Source: Caecitellus pseudoparvulus
Taxonomy: Eukaryota > Bigyra: Bicosoecida
NCBI GenBank assembly: GCA_965644315.1
Contig: CBFFRQ010000065.1
Span: forward strand, 186,001-250,000
DNA length: 64,000 nucleotides
Reading direction: 5' to 3'
In this document: positions 1-12,147 of the stretch, piece by piece
Layout: every line of letters begins with the position of its first letter
Numbering within the stretch: the stretch's first letter is position 1
The notes under the pieces: generated by a model
Databases searched by the model: none
Seen by the model: the letters and a program-made list of their open reading frames with translations, nothing else
Told to the model about the DNA's origin: nothing
Position numbers and translations under genes: made by a program

Positions 1-3000
1 CTCTGCAAACGCTTCCATGGCTGACAACGTGTCAAGCGGCAGGGGCACCATGAGCTCCGGGTTGCCACAGGGCCCAACCGCAGCCCGCGTTGTCACATCC
101 AAGTCCCACGCAGCCACGGCGACCCGTGCGGCATGGGGTGCCAGCGCGGCAGATCGAATGCACCTGCCTGTGTGCTTGAGAGGAATGTCCACCACAGCCA
201 CGGTGGTGCCTCGGAAGAGGTCCCACGTCACCATGCGGCCGTCGTCTGACAGGGACGTGATGCGGTCAACGCCACCCTCCAGCACAGCCAAGGCAGCCCT
301 TGCAGCGGCAGTTGCCCCCCCCGTGCCGTCGCCTTTGCCGGCTCGGCGAGGAGGTGTCCAACCAGGCACAGAGGCGATGGGGTCGTCGCCTGCACCGCTC
401 AGCCGCGGATCATCCCAACCGCCTGGCTGGGATGCCACCACAGCCTGCTCCACGAGGAGAGGACCAATGCACTTGAGAGCGGCCCGCTCTGAAATGGCCT
501 CCTCCTTCGCTCGTCGCTGGGTGCGGCTGCTGCGGCGCCTGGACGCAGAGGGGGTGTCAACGCCCTTGCCTCGTGCAGCCCCCGCAGAGGGGTCAGCGGA
601 CTCAATAGAAGGCAGCACAGAGCCGTATGTGCCCTCCACTGCATCCAGTGGGAGCTTCTGCGTTACAGCAGGGTAGAGTTCTCGAAGAGCTGAGTGGGCG
701 GCGGTGTCTCCCACGGCGCAGTGGGAAGACAATCCACTGGCACCCCCCGAGAATACCGTGCTCAAGATCTGATTGGCGGGCTGCAAGCCCTGCTCTCCCT
801 CTGCATCCAGCCCTCCAAGCGGCACCAGCGGCAGGGAAGCCTCCAGAGAAGCCGCTGTGGGGCTGAGAGGTGTCACACCCTTGCCAGCGGCGGCAGCTGC
901 TGCAGCCGCGACATCTTCCACGTTCACAGTGTTGGACCGAGGCTCGCCGTCCTGCTGGGCCAAGCCTTCGATGAGGGCGTGGGGTGGGTACATGTCAGAA
1001 GGCACAGGCTGGGGAGTGCCTCCTGGGATGAACGGCCCTTGGCGCTCTGAAGAACCTCCGAACGAAAAGGCTCGAGCGGAGCGAGTGGAGCTGGGCACTG
1101 CCGTGGGCGACGGCGGAACGCCGGCATCAGGCAGCGGCGGGAGGCCTCGCGGAGGTGGCATTCCGGCCTTGGGTGTCACTGTGGCCATGGTGTCGATGTG
1201 GTGCGGCTGCAGCAGCCCGGAATTTAATGGCGCAGGCCGCGCTTGGGGTGGTAGCGGCAGAGTGGCAGCTGCTGTGAAGGACATGGAGAGAATACTGGTG
1301 CTTGGTAAGTGCAGCTCGGGAGGTGGCGTCACTTCCCAAGGGCGACCATCCAGCGCCTTCCATGCCTTGAGGCTGCCATCTTGCCCTCCTGAAAGCACGA
1401 TCAAGCCGGTAGCCGCCGTGGGCGGCTTGGTACCAGGTGGAATGCGCACCACATCCACGACAGTGATGCATGTGATGGAGGTGCCAGGATGGGCATGCAC
1501 GGTGTGGTAGTGGTCAAAGTTCATACCGTTCCACATGAGCAGGTTGCCGTCTGCATCCCCTGACACAAACAAGCGCCGACAAGGCGTCATGTGCAGTGCT
1601 GTGATAGCAGCGTTGTGCCCCAGCAGGGTCAGAGTGTCACGCCCATCATCCGACACGTCCCACACCTTGAGAGTCTTGTCTGCAGACCCTGTAATCGCGA
1701 CTTGGCCATCCACAGACACCACCGACGCAGTGACGCTGTCAGCATGGGAGCCTGACAGCACCCGCGTCTGGTCCCGTGTCACGGACGCAGCGATGGGGGA
1801 CAGCGACTCTTCGTCTTCCAAAAGAGGCACAACTGCCGGCTTCATCGTCTGCCTCCGCTGGCGACTTCCCTGCAGTGCTGACAAGGGCATGGCCTGGGAC
1901 AGGAGGGACTTTCGTCGCCTGTCCATGCGGGCGTCAGTGCTGCTGGGGGCTGCCGTGCCAAAGGCGCCCAGGGCTGCGAGGGATGACTGGCCTTGGTGCG
2001 AAGCGCGCTTGACAATGGACTGCTTGGTGGTTTCTTCTGCACCTGACAGCGCCCAGATTTTCACGGATTTGTCGTGGGACCCTGACACGACCTGTTGCGA
2101 GCCGTGCTTGAAGCAGGCGCAGTACACCTTGTCTCCGTGGCCGGTTAGGGACATGATTTGCTCCCCGCTCTCTGCATCATACACGAAGACCTTTTTGTCC
2201 ATGGAGCAGGACAGAAAGTGTGTGTTGTCAGGCGAGAAGGCAACTGCCGTGATCACCTGGCTGTGCTCCGATCCGGTAATGGGTCGCTCCTCCCACACAA
2301 CATCTGCGCCGCGAATGGCTCGGGACCAAAGCTTCACAGAGCGGTCCATCATGACGCCAGAGGAGTTGCCACTGGTCACCAAGCTGTTTCCATCGGGGGA
2401 GACGCTCAAGCTTGTAATGCCACGCACGTACTTGTGCGCCAAGAACGACCCGGCCATCATGAAGCCCAAGTTCGGGGCTGAGCAATCCAGCATCTGTGCA
2501 GGACAGGGAGGGTGCAGATTTGCGCCTGGGAGGCCATGGGTGACATACGATGAAGGGGGGAACGTACGTTTACAACGCCATCACGCATCATGCCCATGAA
2601 CAGCACCTTGTGAGTGCAATCGTAGGTAAGGGACAGCACCGGGCACTCATCCTTAGAGATCTCGTTCATAACGTCATAGTTCAACTGGTCTCCACTGAAT
2701 GCCTGTCCACTGCGCTCGCGGTCCTGGCGACGGCGCTCTCTGCGTTCAGCCTTCGCACCCTTGGCTGTCTCGGTGCGGCCTCGCGAGCCATACCTGCCAC
2801 TGCGCTTTTCCTCCCAGATGATGAGAGATGCATCCATGGACGCTGTGGCCAGCAGCCGGGTGCTTGCTGTAAAGGAGCGAAGGGGGGGGGGCATGCACGT
2901 ACTGGTGCCCTGAATAGATCACCACATGCTGCAACGCACTCTTGGCAGCGAGGGACTTCCTTGGACGCCGTCCATGTGGAGTGGCCTGAAGCTTGGGCTG

Positions 3001-6000
3001 CTCTGCATCAAGCCACACGGCAGCTGTAATAATATCATCATGATCGTCCATGCCACACAATCGTGTGCCTGTGAAGGGAGGGGGGCCGGGCATGTGGGGG
3101 CGGCAAGCGTGCGAAGCGTGGCGGGGTGCGGCTGACCTGTGAGCGCATCCCAAATGATGACTTGGCAGTCAAACGAGCCAGAGACAAGGCGGAGGCCATC
3201 GGCAGAATACTGCAAGCAGGTAATGGCATCGACATGCCCTCCAGTGCTGCACTCCCGGACGCTCTCGCCTGTTCCTGCATCTACGATGTGCAGCGTGCCG
3301 TCTTGGAACCCAACTGCAATGTGCTCTGCGTCCGGCGACAGGGCAAGGGCTGTGACCTTTGAGGAGTACCCAGCAAAGTCTGCAACGATCAAATTGCGCC
3401 TTGGTTTGTTTTGCCAATCCAAGTATCGCCTCGGCACGGCTTCAGGCTTGAGGCCAAACGACACACGCCGCAGGGCCCAGGCAGTTGCAGAGGCCAAGTG
3501 CTGCAGGCGCTTGCGAATTCCGTGCGCAGAGGCGGACCAAAACGTGTTCAGCGCCCCGCCTGGCGTGGATGCAGAGGAACTGCGACGTCGGGAGGGTGAG
3601 GCCTGCCCTCGTGCACTGGGCGGGTGCTGCAGGGGCCACAGCGGGGCGAGGCGTGTCGCTGACGCCAACTCTGCTTTCACAGCCTCGCGTCGAGCTGCTT
3701 GGCGGTCGCTCTGGGACGTTACAGACCCAGAGCGAGATCGTGAGGTGTCTTGTCCGTCACTTGAGCTGATGGGTGTGGCCTGTTGGCCCCGGACCCGTCC
3801 ACTGCGGCCGCTGCGACCACTGGGAGGAGGCGCGTGCTTGGCCAGGATGGGCTCCACCAGCCGGGCCCATTCCGCGGCAGCGATCTCTTTGATGCGCAGT
3901 GTGCGCTCGTCCATGGCCTTCACCAAAGCCTTTTCTTCTGCTGCCACCATAGCAGCAGCCACTCGAGCAGGGGCGCTCAGTGTGGGCTGGTTGGCTGCAT
4001 GCTGCATGGTAAGCCAGGGGTACTCCACCATCGCAGCGTGGGAGGAGCCAACAAAGACAAGGAACTCTCCTAGCCACTGCAGCAGGGATCCACGTGAGGA
4101 GCCAGAGGTGTCTGCGTGCTCCTCTGAGTACCCCTGTCCGGACAGCGAGCTGGCATGCGCGTGAGACTCGGGAGTGCGCTCGCCTGCGCGAGCCATGCCT
4201 TCCTTCATCGACTGAAACTTCACATTTCGCACATCTTCCATGGCGTCGTGGTAGTCTCGAAGCAGGTGCTCCATGGAGCCAGGGCCATGAAAGGCGCGCC
4301 GCTGGATGAACTGCACGCAGCCAAGCGTGCGATACAGCTCTGCGTAGCGGTGTGCGCGGAGCTGGTAATGCACGAGGTCTTGCATGTACCGAATGTTTGT
4401 CCCATTGTAGCTGAGGGTTCCCAGAGGATCAGCCCGTGATGAGAAGTAGTCCAGGAGCCGAGCAGACACCGCAACCGCCAGCTTGGCGCGGTGGTCGAGG
4501 TACCGGCGCTGGACTGCAAACACCATTTGTTCATGGAAAAACCCCAGCAAGCCTTGGGCATCATCACCCATGGGGCGCAAGTACAGCTCTAAGGAGCGGT
4601 ACAGGCGGGCCCAGACGACAGGGGGCAGCCTGGCTCGGCCGTCGGGCGCCAGCATTTCCAGCAGCTCATCTTCAGACAACCCATGCCGAGAACACACCAG
4701 CAGAGACAGCGCATCTCGGACAATGTAGTACCCCACGCGGGAGGCGACTGCAGAGGACACTTGCGCAGAGCCAGCGCTCGGCGTCTTCGACTCGATTGCC
4801 GCACCACCCGCCCCTGCACCTGAGGCAGCTGTCGCATCGGGAGACGCGTCAGCACCTGGCGTAGTGGAGGCGTCACCTCGCGCTGCGCCGCCCTCCATTG
4901 CGGAGGGTGCCAGCTCCTCGCCCCCCGCATGCTCAGCCCAGGTGGATAAGTCTCGCTCCACCCGCAGCAAGACCACATCCAACAAGTCAGGGATTTCGCC
5001 AGGCAAGTTGCGAATGGCGTGATCCACACCGGTGCCTGCGATGCCGTACTGGGCCTGCAGGCGCAGCTCCTCGCACACGGTCAGGAGGTAAAGTGGCTTC
5101 GTGCTTTCGGGCTTGGCCATGATGAGGTCCATTTGCTCAGTTTTCAGTCGCTTGGAGTACTCAAGGAGGGAGGTGCGCACGATTTCCTTCCGCTCCTCCA
5201 GCATAAGGCCAGGAACGATGAGCTGGTCTGGGCACGGGTCTCGCTTCAACAAGGCTGCGAGGGGCGCAGAGTCGGGTGTCGCCGAGAGGATGGTGATCAC
5301 ACCGGGGGGGGAGTAGGGCGGGCACCAGTCCATGGTGTGGGCGCCGTAGAAGGTGTTCAGCTGGTTGATGGCATCAATGACCAAGAGAACGTGCGTGCCT
5401 TCCAACATGGCCGCCCTGCCTGCCTCAGTGAGGGTCTCGGAGAACACATCCTTGATGCTCTGGTAGTCATCATTCTCATCAAGCTTCGAGGCCCTCTCAA
5501 GGTGAAAGCGCTCCGCCATCTCGTGGCAGAGGCGCAGCAGCACTTCACGAATGTCCGTGGAGGAGGGTGAGGCAGACACCACATGCACAAGCACGAATGC
5601 CCGGCGAGAGCTCATGATGTACTGCTTGGCGAAGGCAGTGACCAGTGACGTCTTGCCGGACCCCGGAGCTCCAACGACGATGAATGGAAGTGTGTTCTTG
5701 GCATGATCTTGATCCGCTACCTCCTCCAGCCGCTTGATGAGCTTCCGCCGCCCGATGAACTGCTCGGCTCGGTTCTCCAGAAAGTGAGTGTGGTAGGCGC
5801 GTTCGGCTGCGAGGGCGGAGGGTGGCGGAGGGGGCGGCGGGAACTCAGCCTTAATGGCGGCCCACAGGTCGTCCAGCACCCCTTTCTCGAACTCTGCCAA
5901 GCCCGTCACAGTGGGCTTGCCTTCCTCATCTTTCCCGCCATACTGTGGGGCATATGTGCGGTACTTGCAGTATGGATGGTCCTGGCAATCTTGCCGCAGC

Positions 6001-7997
6001 TGATTCCGCCGCGCGAGCACGTCTGGCTTGTCGGGGTAGTCCCATGCGAAAACCCCCCGGTCAGACCAACCCCGTTCATCTTTCTCGTCTGAAATGTCCT
6101 TGATGAACTCAGGGTCGCGGTTGTAGACAATGGCATGCACCGGCTGGTACCACTTCCTCAGGAAGCCGTGGTAGATCTCCATTGCCGTGATGCTGTGGCC
6201 AGGTTCAAAGGTGTTGCACCACTGGAACTCTTTTGTCTCTGACACACGGTAGTTGGGAGGGATCCACCCGTACCGCTCCCCCAGCAGTGCCAGGAAGAAG
6301 GGCCGGCTCTTCTCGATTTCCAGGAGGCAGTGCTCCAGCGCGCCCAGTCCTGAATCAGACGTATCCTCAGAGGTCAGCCCCCACCGCAAATCCACTGGCA
6401 CGACGCGAACTCGTCGGCTCTTGGCACGGTTGTTCAGGGCGGGGAACACGACACGTGTCAGCGCGTCTCGTTCACCGTGAAAGTCGTTGAAGGTGGACGA
6501 AACAAACACGCGCACCGTGCGCCAGGAGGAATCCAAGGAGTGACCCTTCCACCACACCGCCCGCTGGGAGTGCCACTCCTCAGCCTGCATCAGCCTGCGT
6601 TCTTCGGCTTCACGCGCGCGCTCCCGCTCGAGTGCGCGAGCACGCTTTGCAGCGCGCTTGGCGCTGAGGCGAGCCGCGCGTTCCTCAGCCTTGCTGGCAA
6701 ACCGAATGGGCGCTGGTGGGTCTGCCTTGGCCTCCTTGGCCTCCGAAGCTGCGGGCTTGGCGGCACCACGCTGGCTGGGCGTGGACGCAGGGGGCGGCAA
6801 GGCACGGTCTGTGGAATCCGCGAAGCTGCCCACTACCGTGCCAGACACGACGAAGGTGAGGTCGCGCGCCACAGCCTCCATGGCAACACGGGTCATGTCC
6901 ACGGCAAGCTGAGACCTAGCCGAGTCCAGCGGGTCCACCACAGTGTCATGCAGGTATGCCATGTCCACGGCAGGGCCCACTCCGCCAAAGGGTGGGGCAT
7001 CGGGGGCACACACCAGCGGGAGCAGGCGTGACGGCACAATGACAGTGGGCGGTGCCGTCGTGACGCTGTGCATGAAGGACTCGCTGTACAGCAGGCTGGC
7101 CCAGTCGACCTTCCCATGCGCCCCTCTGCCCCGGGTATCAAAACTGTCTTGCAAAGAAGCCGCGGCAGCCCCTGTGGGGGATGAAAAGGAACCACGGGTG
7201 CCGGTGCGCGACTCAGTGCGCACCAGGTGCCTGCCGCCGCCGTCCTCGGCTGCGGACGGCAGGGCAGGCTTGATGCCCGCCTTGCGCTCTTCTTTCAGTC
7301 GCGCATAGCGTGCAGCGAACTTGCTGGCCTCTCGCAGCTCCAGGATTTCATGGTGCACGTTGGCTCGGCGGTGCCCGAACAGCCACCCGCCGTTGGAGCG
7401 CCCCATCGCGACAGCCTGTGGCTCCACGCTGCGGGCATCCTGCGAGAAGAGCCCAGTCAGCATGGGGTGCTGGCTGGGCTGGGCACTGTGGCCTGACGCG
7501 GAGGAAGGGCGGTGGCCCGACCCAGTGGAAGCCAGGCTGTCAGACTGGAGCTGGCGCCCGGAAGGGCTTTGACGGCCACTTGCCCCGTGCGTCGGCGGCC
7601 GAGCGGAAGCGGAGCTGCTGTGGTCAACTGGTGGAAGCGCGATTGCCTCTGAAGGTGCAGTACTATCTTCTTTCAGCGCCCGCACGGCAGCAGAGGCTCC
7701 ACCGGCCGGCTTGCCAGTGGCGCCGGCTGTTACAGCTGGCTGGTTTTTGGTTGGCGAAGATGGGGTGGCCCCTGGAGGGCCCCGCGCAGAGTCATCCCGA
7801 TCGGCAGGTGTCGCCACTGTCGATGCAGTCCCTGTGCTTGCTAGGTGCGCACTAGGTGTTGGTGTGTGCTCGGGGGCAGACTCACTGCCCTTGGAGCTTC
7901 CGCGTGCCGAAGAACTTGCGCCACTGCGCCCGGATGATGCTGCTCCCGTGGGCCCTACCTGCTCGCCAGCAGCTTGTCTACTGGACAGAGTATCCAT
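1..7997 (-). CDS. DUF4062-NACHT-WD40 STAND ATPase (NWD1/TEP1-like), 3' end off the window
   Basis: Likely a signal-transducing STAND-class NTPase. Four exons join in phase: 7997-3137, 3068-2903, 2862-2568 and 2493-1. This gives 2,605 visible residues, still open at base 1, so the C-terminus is missing. Order of parts: a Ser/Ala/Pro-rich low-complexity start (residues 1-480); a DUF4062 domain near 495-590 beginning VRVFVSSTFNDF; a NACHT-type NTPase from about 770 with Walker A GAPGSGKTS and Walker B-like LLVIDAIN; a helical stretch; then WD40 repeats from about residue 1530, such as GSADKTLKVWD near base 1680. This order matches animal NWD1 and relatives of TEP1. In that family WD40 repeats sense a ligand and the NTPase drives oligomerisation; the ligand here is unknown. 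The start is the first ATG downstream of the neighbouring gene's stop at 8120; an upstream start is possible. The exon 3 acceptor ends AAG rather than CAG, so that junction is less sure. Confidence 0.85.
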
Positions 7998-8119
7998 GGC
8001 CGACGCAGCTCGCTTGGTCTCCTCGCTGTGGCTCCTGGTGTCGGCGGCGCCGAGTGCTGACTGCGCCCTGCCTTCTGGCTGGGACGCGCGAACTCTCACA
8101 AAGCGCGGCTGTGCAATAG

Positions 8120-8859
8120 TCACTGGCGTGCGAGGGCCTGCACCTTGCTGAGGAACGCTGCTTGTCCCAGCTTGCGGGCTTTGAGCTGTGTGTGCCGCAA
8201 GGGAGCCTCGCATTCCCGTCGCACCTGCAAGTGGCAAAGTGGCAAGCAAAGCCACTCGGTGAGCGGAGGAAGCATAGGGGGGCACAGTGTGGCGGCACGC
8301 ACCTCCAGCTGGTGCAGGAAAGGCAGGGCGAGGGGAACCAATTCCAGGAATACCTGCGCATGCCAAGTGTGCCGTGCAGGCACAGACGTGTGACCTAAGC
8401 TCAGCGTACCCGTTGGGCGGGGAGGAGTTTCCGCAGCGGCGCACGCACCGACTCGCACTGGGCCGCGGCCAGCCATTGCCCCAGAGGCTCCACGTGGATT
8501 AAACTGGCCAATCCTCTGTCTTGCACCGGCACCTGCACCCACAGCAGCTGCATGGCCTCGTGGCCGCACTCCAGGCACGACAACTGGAGCACCCCTGCCA
8601 CGCCCGATGCCAGGGATGGGCACGCTGCCCCCCGCTCTCCCCGCACCACCACGCCCTTGACCTCCAGACCAAGAAGCCATTCAAGCAGGGCACAAGCACT
8701 AGCGTGCAAAGGCCCCTCTTGCGCTCTCGGTTGCAGGCTGAGGCTTGACAGGCGATTGGCACTCGAAAAACAGCTGCTGTCGCATGCGACGCCGACGGCT
8801 CTTGCGTTGGCCAAGGGGGGCGAGGCCAGTTGCTTTGGCAACTCAAAAGCACACTTCAT
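8120..8859 (-). CDS. Small protein of unknown function, three exons
   Basis: I do not recognise this gene. Three exons, 8859-8410, 8353-8303 and 8224-8120, join in phase 0 at both junctions and give 201 residues. The introns are GTACGCTG..CAG (8409-8354) and GTGCGTGC..CAG (8302-8225). The N-terminal half has hydrophobic beta-rich stretches and Cys pairs (for example SCLECG). The C-terminus is basic and probably helical (RRECEAP through QALARQ). It lies 122 bases upstream of the STAND gene on the same strand. Its start is 78 bases from the divergent plus-strand gene at 8938, so the two probably share a promoter. The in-frame junctions are the main evidence that it is real. Confidence 0.55.
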
Positions 8860-8937
8860 GCAATTGACACGCGCTGTTGCAGTACTTGGCAATGTGCCCT
8901 GTAATCCGTTCTGACTCTGGCAGCTGGTTGTGGACCC

Positions 8938-9654
8938 ATGGCGGCAGCCAGGCCTCGGGCTCAGCCAGTGGTGATTCTCAACGTCGCCCTGGAAGAGGAA
9001 GACAGCGCAATTGCGCAGTGCCTTGAAAGCAGCGGGTTTACGGTTCGACGTTGTGCGGCGAGTCGAGGCTCCTTGCGGCAAGCTTCGCTCCAAGTTGTCG
9101 GGGAAGTGCACTTCAGAGTGCTGCGTTGCAACGCCAAGGCAACGCCGGCGGCGCAGCAGGTGCGCGAGCTGAATGCAGATGTCCGGCAGTCAACCAAGGC
9201 CATGCCTTGGGTACTGTGTGTTCCTGATCAAGCGGCAGCCCGCCTCCTAGGCCTGTGGGATGCACTCTTGCAGGTGGCGCCCTCGGTTCTGTTGGTGTAT
9301 GCGCGGCACGAGGAGCCACTCGCTAAGTGCGTGTTGGGAGTCCTGCAGCGGCTCAAAGCAGCAAAAGCACCCGAAGCGCGCGTGAAAGTGGCAGAGAGGG
9401 TAGCTGCTGCTGCATCTGATTCGTGCAGCACTGCCCAGCACGTGGCAGATGCGCTGCATGGTGCACTCCCGGCTGGGTTGAAAGACCACCTGCCCGCCTT
9501 TGATGTGTTGACCGCATTGCATTCCTTCAGTCTCACCGAATTGGCGGCGGCGACGCCACAAGTCATCACCGCTAACAGTGCTCTCAGCAAGGACCAGGCG
9601 GTCATGCTTTCACACTTCTTGGAGCAGGGTGGCGCACGGACTCTGCCCAGCTAG
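8938..9654 (+). CDS. Possible XPF/ERCC1-superfamily protein (SPO16-like?), single exon
   Basis: Uninterrupted 238-residue ORF with its start ATG at 8938. The N-terminal part (residues about 10-150) alternates hydrophobic strands and helices: VVILNVAL, then WVLCVPDQ, then SVLLVYAR. This resembles the degenerate nuclease fold of XPF-family pseudonucleases. The C-terminal 60 residues (LPAFDVLTALHSFSLTELAAATP onward) resemble a helix-hairpin-helix repeat, in which short turns separate paired helices. That layout is seen in ERCC1, FAAP24 and meiotic SPO16, which bind branched DNA with a partner. There is no XPF-type nuclease motif (ERKxxxD). The assignment is a pattern-level guess; only the ORF itself is well supported. 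It ends 12 bases before the 3' end of the convergent CFAP52 gene. Confidence 0.5.
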   Translation: MAAARPRAQPVVILNVALEEEDSAIAQCLESSGFTVRRCAASRGSLRQASLQVVGEVHFRVLRCNAKATPAAQQVRELNADVRQSTKAMPWVLCVPDQAAARLLGLWDALLQVAPSVLLVYARHEEPLAKCVLGVLQRLKAAKAPEARVKVAERVAAAASDSCSTAQHVADALHGALPAGLKDHLPAFDVLTALHSFSLTELAAATPQVITANSALSKDQAVMLSHFLEQGGARTLPS

Positions 9655-9666
9655 AAGCAAGGCACG

Positions 9667-12087
9667 CTACTGTGCCGCGGCGGGGGACAAGTCGTACGCA
9701 TTCCAGACCATGACACACCCATCATTGCCAACTGATACCAGCTGCTTGTCATCAGGGGCCCACCTGACGCAATTCACTTGCTTGGAGTGCCCGACGCCGC
9801 TGTGCAGCTCCGTGCCTGAGCGAATGTCCCACACTTTCACGAGGCCGTCGGCACCGCCCGAGACGATGTACTTGCCACAGTGACTCGTGTCCAAGGTGGT
9901 GACTTCGGAGTCCCCATGGGCGGGGAAGATCGCTTGCAGGGGCTCCGGTTCCCTCAAATCCCAGTACGTGATGCGCCGCTCCTGGCCGCCTGTGATGACC
10001 AAGGACTGGTCCTTCGTCAAGGCCAGAGCATTGATGGTGCCCATGCGCTGCGTGTGGGACGACACACGCGTCTCCCGCCGCAGGTCCCAGCACACGAAGC
10101 TCCTGTCCCGGCCACATGACAGCGCATGCACGTCGTCGTTGTACAGGGCCACTTGCGTGATGCCCATGGTGTGCTGCTTCAAGTCGGAGATGAGTTCGCG
10201 AGAGCGCAGCTCCCACACTCGCACAAGTCCATCGCCACCACCCGACACAATGAAGCGCTGGTTGGCTGCCAGGGCCAGGGAAGACACGCCCCCCTTGTGG
10301 GCGTTGGGGATGCGCCACAGCAACTGGCCGTCGTCGGCAGGGTCGGCGCAGCCCACAGCGTGAGAGCGCACCATGCCGTCTTCCCACCCTGACGTGACGA
10401 AGTCCATGGCAAAGTTCACGACGCTGGGGTGCCCTGCCAGTCCCTCGGTCGCCATGGACAGCACCTTGTAGTCCCCCGCGTCGTACACCCGCAGGGTGTT
10501 GTCTTGTCCGGCCGTGGCGAAGGAGTCGCTGACGCCAGGGGAGAAGGCGACGCTGACCACTGGCGCCAGGCCCAGGCCCTTTGTCCCTGACTCGGCCACC
10601 CCGGCCACCCGCCCCGCTCCCTTGCCAAGCTGAGCCCCCACACCCTCACCATGCGCAGCGCTGGGCGTGGCGTGCGAGTGTGACAGAAGCGTGATGCCCA
10701 CACCCGGCGTGCCCGACGCTGTGCTCACGCCAGCCTTGGCGACACCCTCCCGCCCCGACCGCTGCCGCGCATGCGTCTCGGTGGCTGAGCGAGTCATGGC
10801 AGAGCCAGTCAGAAGCCCGGCGTCGCCCCGTGTGGAGTCCCCCAGTGTCACGCGGTACACCCTGCCCGCGCTTGTGCCTGCGAGGATGTCCACGGTGGCG
10901 GCGCCGTCGGCGTCTGACCACGTTGTGGGAACTACCGACATGTTCAAGATGCCGCCTAGGAGTTGTGCGGATGCGATGGGTGTCAGGGCCTGCCCCTCCC
11001 CAGCCAGGCGCAGCATGGCGCCCTCGCCGCCGCCCACCACCAGCCCGCTGCCGTCTGGCTGCAGCACGACGCTGGACAGGCCTCCCGCACACAGGCACGA
11101 CGAGCAGCTGTACTTCTTCTGCCGCACGTTGATGCTGGCCACTTCCCCTGACAGGAGGCCCGCATAAATCCACTCCTTGTCCGCTGAGAAGACTGCACAC
11201 ATGACCTCACGGGCCATGCCTGACGTCACCTGGGAGGGGAGGGGGGCGGCGTGTGTGCATGGGCTGAGCGAGCAACTTCGAGCCTGGCGCCGGCGCAGGA
11301 CGCACCAGCGTGCTTTGCGTGGACCCGTCTAGCGGGTTCAGGCTCCACAGCACGACACCACCGGGCCCAGCCGTGAGGAACTGGTACAGACCCGTGTCCC
11401 TTCGCTTGACGTCCCGGGTCCAGCCTCCGAAGTTCACGACGCGGGTGGGCTTGGGCTGCTGGGCGAGGGTGGTGACGATGGCGCCGGTGGCCAGGTCCCA
11501 AATGACCAGCTTCCCGTCGCTCGCGGAGCCGACGCTGGCCAGCAAGCGCTCGTCGTCAGAGAACGCCAGGTCCACCACGCCGCCATCGTGCTCCTCCAGC
11601 CGGTACAGCAGCTCGTTGCTCTCGGCGTCCCACACCAGCACGTCTGACTCAGTGCCTGCCTGACCGGACGCCAGGAGCTTGCCCTGCGAAAGATGGCGCG
11701 GAGCGGTGCGGTGTTCTGGGCGAGAGGGAGGACTCGAGGGCGAGCTTTGCCAACGCACACTTGGTGACATTTGCAGGACCATGACGGTGTCGGTGTGACC
11801 TCGCAGGAACGTCTGGTCGTGGGTGTCAGTCAGTGAAGATTTCACTGTGAGTCGGGCGCAGGCACGGAGGAGGTGTGGGCGCATGGGCGCCATTGGGGGG
11901 CACTCGGCGCCGTTGCCAGCTCACCAACACAGGCGCCAGCTGCATGGAAGTAATGGCCACCGTCAGGTGCGCAGTGCAGCGAGTCAAACAGCCCGCCTGC
12001 AAAGCCAATGGCATGCTCCAGCTCTATGGCTAGTTGGGCGCCCCCACTTGCTGCGGCGGGTGCTGTGGAGCCTGCACTTGCTGCCAT
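9667..12087 (-). CDS. CFAP52: Cilia- and flagella-associated protein 52 (WD40)
   Basis: CFAP52 (WDR16) is a WD40 double-propeller protein found inside ciliary doublet microtubules. Four exons, 12087-11925, 11844-11759, 11683-11306 and 11229-9667, join with correct phases to give 729 residues (the human protein is about 620). The joined N-terminus gives DQTFLRGHTDTV followed by GKLLASGQAGTESDVLVWD, the family's first repeats. Later landmarks include SGGGDGLVRVWE, CGRDRSFVCWD, TGGQERRITYWD and SGGADGLVKVWD, ending with a final repeat, SVGNDGCVMVWN. The extra length is a Gly/Ala/Ser-rich insert around 10560-10850 between the two propellers. Introns start GTGAGC, GTGCGT and GTGCGT. Its presence implies motile cilia or flagella at some life stage. 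Confidence 0.9.
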
Positions 12088-12147
12088 GGTCTCGGTTGCT
12101 GAGGGCTGCTGCCTGCGGAAACTGCAATCGCCGCGACCCCGGGTCGG

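Noticed and set aside
17-3000. Long plus-strand open frames opposite the STAND gene (for example 1535-2599)
   Set aside because: They are mirror frames of GC-rich coding DNA. The minus strand gives WD40 motifs and phase-consistent introns; the plus frames give none.
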